Shown here piece by piece: positions 5,353 through 11,583 of a stretch of DNA of 11,583 nt. The DNA is from Marinilabiliaceae bacterium UBA5488. Lineage in GTDB: Bacteria > Bacteroidota > Bacteroidia > Bacteroidales > Marinilabiliaceae. The notes beneath the pieces were generated by a model. It worked only from the letters and a program-made list of their open reading frames with translations. It had not been told where the DNA came from and made no database searches. Position 1 is the stretch's first letter; every line of letters begins with the position of its first letter. The stretch lies in the NCBI GenBank assembly GCA_002427105.1, contig DIPM01000017.1:102097-113679 (forward strand), written 5' to 3'. The position numbers and the translations under genes were made by a program.

Positions 5353-8300
5353 CTAATAAAGACTTATAGGAAGATTCAGGCTTATACCATAACGATACAC
5401 ATCCGTATAAGCATTTAAAATTTTCCCAGGAAATGTATCGGGATTTATATATTTATGGGCCATTTTATTAAAATATTCATCTTTTGACACTTGATAATTC
5501 CATCTATATGCCGCATATTCAGAAAGCTTCCTATTCCAATTAGAACCGTAAATTGACAAATGAGCAACATGAATATATTCATGCCCCATAGTTAAATACA
5601 GTCTATAGGGAGAATTGAATGCGGCTTTAGCATAATAGACGTTATATTTGCCCTTAATTATTTTTGGTTCAGTAAATGCATCATATTTTGAGCTAATTTT
5701 CTCAACATAACCTTCTTTATAAATATTATTCACATTTTCCAAGTATTTAAACTCTCCAAAAAACTTGTCGGAAAATTCTTTTAACGTTTCCGTACTAGGT
5801 GTTAATGATCCATCGCTGTCTGTTTTAAGTGAGCTTTCTGCCATTATTGCATTAACTTTACTTTTAAGCTTCAAATGTTTATACCCCCCACTTGCGCCTC
5901 CAATAATAACTCCCCCAATCGCACCTGAAATACAACCACTAATTCCTGCTCCAAAGCCTTCAGCAAAAGAGGCTCCTCCTGCCCAAGCATTGCCTGCCCC
6001 ACCAACAAAGCCACCTGCAAATCCTCCTGCTGCACCTGTTATAGCACCATTTGTCACAGCTCCTCCAAACGTCGTAGCTGTTGACAATGCTCCACCAACA
6101 AAAGCCCCTGCACCATAACCTGCTGCACCAGAAAGTGCTCCAATCCCCATTGACAAAAAGAAGTCTTCTCCACTTTGAAGATTTCCCGTAGCTCCTTGAA
6201 TGGCTGTGTTTATAAATGCCCCAATTATCATTGCTCCTATTATCCACTCCCCATCCGGGTCAGTGTACATCAGAGGGTTATTGTAGCAATAGGCATAGCG
6301 GTTGTAGTTCATCCAGCTGCCGGGCGCCTGGATATAGGGGTCAGGACTTAGGAACTGAGCCATCAGCGGGTCGTACATCCTACCGTTCATGTTAATCAAC
6401 CCAAAATCATCCAGATGCTCATGCATTGTATAGCCACGGCTGAACAGGAAGGAAGTGCGGGTGTCGGTTAATGACCAGTTTTCTGGATCTTTCCTTAATC
6501 CCCATGGGTCGTAGGCATAACTCTCCTTTACCTTTCCGGTAGCATCGGTTACCTCCATCAGGTTGCCCTGATAATCGGTATAGGTATAATAGAGGTGCTC
6601 CTTTCCGCTTTTGTGCTCCATAATTGCCGCTAAGGTATTTCCCCCGTATATATAATGAAGCTTTCGGATATTCCCGGAGGCGTCAACCTCTTCTTCGTAG
6701 TTACCCAAATAGTATTTAGTCTGCTTAGTACTGCCCGCTGCAGATAAAACGCTTTTTATGCGCTGGCGGTGAGTACCGTAAGTAAGGTTGTAGATCTTAT
6801 CTTCTTGCGTGATCCTAGTGACTTTGTTAAAATCGTTATATTCGATTGTTTGCGGTGTATGGGCTTTCAGCTCCTGTGGCATCCCCCCAACCGAAGTTAA
6901 AGCGCGTGGAGGTCCATCATTTCCTCCATAATTCATAGAGTAACTCACATTAGGTTTATTTTGAATACCACCCGTATTGGGATCGTAAGTCATTGAATAG
7001 TTTTGCGGTGCAGCTCCCGTTCTTGTGAGAGTCCAGCCACCCAATCTATTCATGCCATCATAAGTAAAGACTTCCATTTGCCCTTTGCCGTCTTTTCTTG
7101 ACTTCAGCTGACCTTCTCCATCATAAATGTATGACATATTAATTATGCCGCTTGCCACAATGGAACTTGGCAAGCCTGTTTCTGGGTCATAAACCATGGT
7201 AGTAGTTCTTCCACCCTGATTGTACTTCGTAAGTCTTCCAAAAGCATCGGCTTCTTTTGCTTCCCAAATTTTAGAACTCTTGCTGTCAGTAACGGAGGTG
7301 TGATGACCGTAATTGTCATAGGTGTTAGTAACATAATAACCTGAAGGGAAGGTTTCTTTAGCCACCCTGCCATAAGCATCATAAGCGGTGGATCTTACAA
7401 AACTTTTGCCTGCAACGTTTTCTGTAAGCTTTACCGGACGGCTATAACTATCATACTCGTATGTGCGAGTATGAACCCCGCTGATGGTTTCACTTTTCAG
7501 GCGATTACGACTATCGTAAGTATAAGAGGTGGCCTGGCCGTTAACGCTCACTGTTTTCAGCAGTTTTGTGGCAGCGTCATAAGCGTAGGTTGTTTTCACG
7601 GCGGGCTGCCCTGAATGGATCTCCCTGCTTTGCTCCTGCAGCTCACCAAATCCGTTATAGCGGGTAGTGATGGTGCCGGCATCAGGGTCGTTGATCTCAG
7701 TCCTGTTACCCAGCAGGTCGTATTTAAACGTCACGGCCGCACCGCCTTCGGGAGTGGCTGATTTTACCCGGCCGGAGGGGTAGTAGCTGAAGGTGACGGC
7801 TTTGCCGTCTTCCATGGCGGTAACAACCTGTCCGGCGCTGTTAAGGGTGGTTTCTGTTTTTCCCGACGGAGTGGTTACCGTGGTTTTCAGACCGCTGTAG
7901 GCGAAGGTAGTCACTCCCAATGGTGTTGTCTCACTCTGTTTACGGCCGTAATTGTCATACTGATACGTGACGGCCCACCGGGCCGGGGCGGAACCGGTAT
8001 AGGGTTCAGATACGCGGTAAAGCTGTCCCTTGCTGTTGTATTCGGTTTTAATATGCGTCTCTTTACCTCCCAGTCCGTAAAAATCCCTGCGGAGCTCTCG
8101 TCCCTGCCCGTCATACCAAACCTTTACGGGGCCACTTCCGGAAGTTTCCTCATAGACATAGTATATTGCACCGGGAACAGAACTACCTGCCCACTGACGA
8201 GCCGTTGTTGTGCGGTTTTTATCAGGGTATTCCATACCTGTAATCCTTCCAAAGCCATCGTAAGTATATTTTGTAGTTCCCGAGGGTGTGACCGTAGAAG

Positions 8301-11300
8301 TTAAGGTTCCGGTAGTTTCGTTGAAGTTATAGGTAACGGTTTCTTTTAGCTGATTATTAGTTTCCGTTTTCAAAAAGCGGCCGGATGGAGTGTAGGTACG
8401 ACTTGCCGAACGAGCGTCACCGTTATTGTTTACGGTTTCTTTAGTGAGGTTCCCGAAGGTGTCGTATTCATAACTGTTATTTACCTGGAATTTGCCTTTG
8501 CCGGGATTAGCTGTATGTGTTTTGAGTTTTCCGGTATCGTAATAGTCATAAGTTGCCGAAAGAGTTTCGTTACCATTAGGATTGGTCCTTGTTGTTGATA
8601 TGGATTTTACCCTATTATCGCACCAGCTGCCTGCGGTAGTATAAACTAAGCTTTGGGTTTCACTAATTCCGCCACCCCAGTCTGTTGAGATGGTTTTTGG
8701 GTTGCCGTAATTGTCGTAGTTGCTAAAGCTCTTAATAACAGTAGTGTTGCTTAATTTATTGGTTTCCTCCTCCGAACTAAGTTGAGTAATAAATTGCCTT
8801 GGTTTTAGACCTTTAAGAAGTTTATAATTGTACGTTGTTTGACTAACAACTGTACTTCCCACTTTTGTTTCTGTCTTGTCCGGAATTAGTGTGTAATAAT
8901 CGGTATTGAGCTTGAATGTGTTTAATAATTCTGTGCCTGTAGTGTTTTCTTTGACTTTGGTCTGAGAAAATCCTAAAAACCCTTTACCGGAGCGATGAAA
9001 TATTGATTCAGAAAAAGTGTACGATTGGTCTGAATACTTGCTAACTGCCTTTGAAAGGATTATCATATTTTCAGGTATTTGAAAGATGACTTCGCTTTCA
9101 TCAACTGTGCCTGACACTATCCTTTTAAGTCCAATATTGTTGACTCTGTCGTACTCTAATGTTAGCGTTTGACCTACTCCATCATTAATACTTCGTATTT
9201 TGTTGTATTTAATATCGCGATAAAGAGGAATACAACCAACTACAATTTTATTATTTGCAGAAGATCTTGTTAATATCCCATAGTTCTTTTTATTATCAAT
9301 GCTCCCATATGTGGCAAAACTTCCCATTTCCTCTTTACTCATCACCATACCTAATGCTAACTCAAAGCCCTGCCCCCTCCCTTTACTAACTAACACTTCA
9401 AGCTTATAGTCATTTGCTGACTTTGAATTCGCAGATGTGTAAACCCAATTCGGGTGGCCTGAAATGATGTCGCTTCTTCCATCATTATCAATATCCATAA
9501 CTAAAACACCGCCTGTACCATGAATTGGATCGTCAAGATAAACATTCATCGCATTGGATAAATACTCTTGTGTCAATAATTCTCCACTAGACCACCAAAT
9601 TGCCCATTTACTCTCACTTTTATGTCTAATCAACAAATCGGTATTCCCATCCCCATCAAAATCACCAGTATAAAGCAAGTTATTGCTTTTGAATCTTCCA
9701 GAGCTATCAACATTGATTCCAATACGTTTTAACTGAACACTGGCATCATCAATCTTCTGCCCGATAGAATACTCATAAAATGATGCAACATTTCCGCTCA
9801 GCAGTAAAAACTCAGGCTTACTATTCCCGTTGATATTTGTAATATATACTTTGGAATACGCATTTCCTTTAAATGCATCACCAGAAGAAAGCGCCAGCTT
9901 TTTACCATCACGAGTTAGGCCTGTCAGACCATAGAATTCATTATTCGGGCCAAATAACGCCAAACGAACAACGCCATCCCCTAAATGATTTCCTGGAATA
10001 ACATATTCGGTATCCCCATAATAATTCCCATCTAATTCGTCAAAAACAACGCTAGGGATTAAGTCTCTACTTACTCCAATTGCACCAAACTCATTATTTC
10101 GGTATCCAAATCCATTCAATCTTGAGCCCCTCCAAAAAGTTTTTCCTGAAGTTGTTTTTGAAAAAACATATAACTCATCTTTTCCATCTTCATTGCTATC
10201 CAGAAAAAACACTGATGTAATGTGGTTTTCCCAATTGCCTTCATATACAAAATCAAAATAAGACCCCGTATTTTTATAAAGGACATAGGTGTATTTGTAG
10301 GTGCTACCCTTTTTTAATCTCATTCTTACAAGAATATCAACATAACCATCATTATTAATGTCCCCAAAAGAGTGGACTTTTAAAAGATCCAAAACGAATC
10401 CATTGTTTATGTATTCGTTATATAATGGAGTCTGGGCAATCGTCATTCCTTTTAAATCATCAAGGATAATGTCATTTTCACCCCATTGAATCGAAATCGG
10501 ATTTAAAGCTTCATTTTGTGATTTTAACTGTACCTCCTTAAGATGAGAATACATGCCATCGTAGTCATATTTCAATTCGTATTCCTTTAGTTTTATGCTT
10601 TGGTTAGAAAAGACTGAAATCCTATCAAGTATTCCGTCGTTATTCCTTCTTATGCCATTAACATAGCCATTAATAATATCATCCCTTAACTTATACTCAA
10701 ATTGAATTCTAGCATAAGTGCTTTGACCATTACTGTAACTAATTGAATAAAGTGTGTGATTGCTACAATTAAATGCAGCACCACTCCCTTGTTTCATTGA
10801 ATAATAATAACTTAAAGAATTTCCATGCTTATCTTTAATTTTTGTTAACATCCATCCTTGTCTATTATTAAGCTCCTCCGATTTAACGATGACCAGTTGG
10901 GTGCCTGATACATAGGTTCGAAATCCTGTTAAGGGCAAATAGGACGCTTCATTGCTAATATTGCCATAGGTCATTGTCACACCTTCTTTTGTTTGCACTT
11001 CAATTTCTTCAGGACCCCAGGGTTGGATGTTTTTTGCAGTAATTTTACTAAAGGACTCATTTTCGGTTCGGTATTCCGTGTCTGATATTTTGATTAGACG
11101 CTGGCCGTCCAGCATTAAAGGGCTTTCCTTAGTCCAATCGATATTACCAACTTCGCCATCGTAATAATGATTTTTCGGCGCTCTGCTTATCATCGATACC
11201 CCTCCGATATTCCATCCCCAGCCGGCAATGCCGTTTCCGCCCTGACTGTTATAGACTAAGGAAATATTGGGTTGGAGCCCGTTAATACCGGCTGGTACTT

Positions 11301-11583
11301 CAATGGGAATGGAGTAGGTGGCAGCCCCTGATGGACTTACTGCAAATTGTCCGGGTATGGCGCCCACTACTCCGCCGGAGGCGGTGGTACTTCCGGGTGT
11401 TCCTCCGGGCTTACCATAAGTGGCATCATTAGGAGGGAAAAGCAGGTACTCATCAATTTTTGCAGTAAAGGTGTTTGCACCGACAGCCTTGTATGAAAAG
11501 CCGGGCTTAAGCGAGATATAGTCTCTGGCGACATAAGACTTTGTTCCACTTTCCGCTTTGGAAAGCTCCCAGTTGGTTTGGGC
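5353..11583 (-). CDS. Giant SpvB / FG-GAP / Rhs polymorphic toxin with zinc-metallopeptidase-like tip, 5' end beyond window
   Basis: At least 2076 residues; the frame is open through the right edge, so the GTG at 11367 is not the start (numbering here counts from 11583). Residues 1-70: a Bacteroidota extracellular-type segment (YISLKPGFSYKA, FTAKIDEY) and a Gly/Thr linker. About 73-360: SpvB-like domain (SGAATYSIPIEVPAG, GIAGWGWNIGG). About 400-720: FG-GAP/VCBS-type repeats with DINNDGYVD, DSNEDGKDE, DFDGDGNTD and DIDNDGRSD, likely Ca-binding. About 960-1660: YD repeats forming the Rhs shell. Then the core YAYDPWGLRK to DPDGEW (about 1775-1780). The tip has a long Gly/Ala-rich hydrophobic stretch followed by HEYIH (2001-2005) with Glu2022 in LSEYAAYRWN as a possible third ligand. 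SpvB plus Rhs in one chain recalls Tc-toxin B/C cages that enclose a toxic C-terminus. Export route is not visible. The presumed immunity lipoprotein follows. Confidence 0.9.
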   Translation of the reverse strand, partial: AQTNWELSKAESGTKSYVARDYISLKPGFSYKAVGANTFTAKIDEYLLFPPNDATYGKPGGTPGSTTASGGVVGAIPGQFAVSPSGAATYSIPIEVPAGINGLQPNISLVYNSQGGNGIAGWGWNIGGVSMISRAPKNHYYDGEVGNIDWTKESPLMLDGQRLIKISDTEYRTENESFSKITAKNIQPWGPEEIEVQTKEGVTMTYGNISNEASYLPLTGFRTYVSGTQLVIVKSEELNNRQGWMLTKIKDKHGNSLSYYYSMKQGSGAAFNCSNHTLYSISYSNGQSTYARIQFEYKLRDDIINGYVNGIRRNNDGILDRISVFSNQSIKLKEYELKYDYDGMYSHLKEVQLKSQNEALNPISIQWGENDIILDDLKGMTIAQTPLYNEYINNGFVLDLLKVHSFGDINNDGYVDILVRMRLKKGSTYKYTYVLYKNTGSYFDFVYEGNWENHITSVFFLDSNEDGKDELYVFSKTTSGKTFWRGSRLNGFGYRNNEFGAIGVSRDLIPSVVFDELDGNYYGDTEYVIPGNHLGDGVVRLALFGPNNEFYGLTGLTRDGKKLALSSGDAFKGNAYSKVYITNINGNSKPEFLLLSGNVASFYEYSIGQKIDDASVQLKRIGINVDSSGRFKSNNLLYTGDFDGDGNTDLLIRHKSESKWAIWWSSGELLTQEYLSNAMNVYLDDPIHGTGGVLVMDIDNDGRSDIISGHPNWVYTSANSKSANDYKLEVLVSKGRGQGFELALGMVMSKEEMGSFATYGSIDNKKNYGILTRSSANNKIVVGCIPLYRDIKYNKIRSINDGVGQTLTLEYDRVNNIGLKRIVSGTVDESEVIFQIPENMIILSKAVSKYSDQSYTFSESIFHRSGKGFLGFSQTKVKENTTGTELLNTFKLNTDYYTLIPDKTETKVGSTVVSQTTYNYKLLKGLKPRQFITQLSSEEETNKLSNTTVIKSFSNYDNYGNPKTISTDWGGGISETQSLVYTTAGSWCDNRVKSISTTRTNPNGNETLSATYDYYDTGKLKTHTANPGKGKFQVNNSYEYDTFGNLTKETVNNNGDARSASRTYTPSGRFLKTETNNQLKETVTYNFNETTGTLTSTVTPSGTTKYTYDGFGRITGMEYPDKNRTTTARQWAGSSVPGAIYYVYEETSGSGPVKVWYDGQGRELRRDFYGLGGKETHIKTEYNSKGQLYRVSEPYTGSAPARWAVTYQYDNYGRKQSETTPLGVTTFAYSGLKTTVTTPSGKTETTLNSAGQVVTAMEDGKAVTFSYYPSGRVKSATPEGGAAVTFKYDLLGNRTEINDPDAGTITTRYNGFGELQEQSREIHSGQPAVKTTYAYDAATKLLKTVSVNGQATSYTYDSRNRLKSETISGVHTRTYEYDSYSRPVKLTENVAGKSFVRSTAYDAYGRVAKETFPSGYYVTNTYDNYGHHTSVTDSKSSKIWEAKEADAFGRLTKYNQGGRTTTMVYDPETGLPSSIVASGIINMSYIYDGEGQLKSRKDGKGQMEVFTYDGMNRLGGWTLTRTGAAPQNYSMTYDPNTGGIQNKPNVSYSMNYGGNDGPPRALTSVGGMPQELKAHTPQTIEYNDFNKVTRITQEDKIYNLTYGTHRQRIKSVLSAAGSTKQTKYYLGNYEEEVDASGNIRKLHYIYGGNTLAAIMEHKSGKEHLYYTYTDYQGNLMEVTDATGKVKESYAYDPWGLRKDPENWSLTDTRTSFLFSRGYTMHEHLDDFGLINMNGRMYDPLMAQFLSPDPYIQAPGSWMNYNRYAYCYNNPLMYTDPDGEWIIGAMIIGAFINTAIQGATGNLQSGEDFFLSMGIGALSGAAGYGAGAFVGGALSTATTFGGAVTNGAITGAAGGFAGGFVGGAGNAWAGGASFAEGFGAGISGCISGAIGGVIIGGASGGYKHLKLKSKVNAIMAESSLKTDSDGSLTPSTETLKEFSDKFFGEFKYLENVNNIYKEGYVEKISSKYDAFTEPKIIKGKYNVYYAKAAFNSPYRLYLTMGHEYIHVAHLSIYGSNWNRKLSEYAAYRWNYQVSKDEYFNKMAHKYINPDTFPGKILNAYTDVYRYGISLNLPISLY
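5569..5583 (-). other. HExxH zinc-binding motif in the Rhs tip
   Basis: The codons for HEYIH, preceded by LTMG and followed by VAHLSIYG, give the zincin metal-binding helix. Glu in LSEYAAYRWN, 17 residues after the second His, is a plausible third ligand as in gluzincins. Confidence 0.7.
6250..7533 (-). repeat. Rhs core repeat, copy B (within the full-length gene)
   Basis: Colinear partner of 2754-4040. The homology ends at matching points: on the 3' side at the DPxGE core boundary, on the 5' side at the codons for ATSYTYDSRNRLKSE. Tips beyond the core are unrelated. The arrangement allows homologous recombination that would exchange tips. Confidence 0.85.

Noticed and set aside
5765..6118. 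Plus-strand Pro/Ala-rich frame of 117 codons, and the minus-strand frame at 5960-6247
   Set aside because: Both are shadows of the Gly/Ala-rich segment of the Rhs tip, where repetitive GC-skewed codons keep other frames open.
7143..7382. Minus-strand 79-codon frame, with a similar one at 7911-8114
   Set aside because: Alternative frames inside the YD-repeat region with unnatural composition.
11367..11549. 60-codon minus-strand frame and the GTG start at 11367 for the large gene
   Set aside because: The large gene's own frame is open without a stop from 11367 to the right edge and reads as sensible protein, so this is an out-of-frame shadow and 11367 is not the true start.
1..11583. CRISPR arrays, tRNA or rRNA genes, complete insertion sequences
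   Set aside because: I saw no regularly spaced repeats, no cloverleaf-like sequences, no transposase-like frame and no terminal inverted repeats.

Overview
The window looks like an accessory, polymorphic-toxin region from a member of the Bacteroidota. The pointers are a type IX secretion (T9SS) C-terminal sorting domain (4042-4341), Bacteroidota-style SpvB/FG-GAP/Rhs architecture, gene starts without strong Shine-Dalgarno sequences, and AT-rich genes with N-termini of the Bacteroidota lipoprotein type. Almost everything lies on the minus strand, so the biological reading order is right to left.

From 11583 to 5353 runs the 3' part of one giant gene: at least 2076 residues, open through the right edge of the window. 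It encodes an SpvB-like domain, FG-GAP/VCBS-type calcium-binding repeats, a long YD-repeat Rhs shell and the Rhs-associated core ending at DPDGEW. A variable C-terminal tip follows, with a zincin motif (HEYIH). After a 160-base gap that holds a possible promoter comes a lipoprotein gene (4464-5192), the presumed immunity partner.

Next, on the opposite strand, is the 3' remnant of a T9SS cargo gene (4042-4341) with a long hairpin after it. This remnant is cut at about 4040 by a second, headless Rhs cassette (1887-4040): about 1.29 kb of core homologous to 6250-7533 of the large gene, then a different tip with a GHS...SSCVNH arrangement like permuted papain-fold enzymes. Its presumed immunity lipoprotein (1443-1883) and a clear bidirectional terminator (1387-1417) follow. 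Composition and breakpoints suggest that this cassette may be the former 3' end of the large gene, displaced when a new core-plus-tip arrived.

The left end is a graveyard. It holds about 240 bases that I read as domain I of a truncated group II intron (about 1030-1269), a decayed gene for a small TonB-C-like protein (603-1001), a headless fragment of a third toxin-tip-like protein (283-636), and the start of a two-helix membrane protein (1-293, running off the left edge) that may be its immunity partner.

Taken together this looks like one expressed Rhs toxin-immunity pair plus a silent store of alternative tips and immunity genes. Toxic activities and immunity roles are inferred from motifs and gene order; nothing here proves them.
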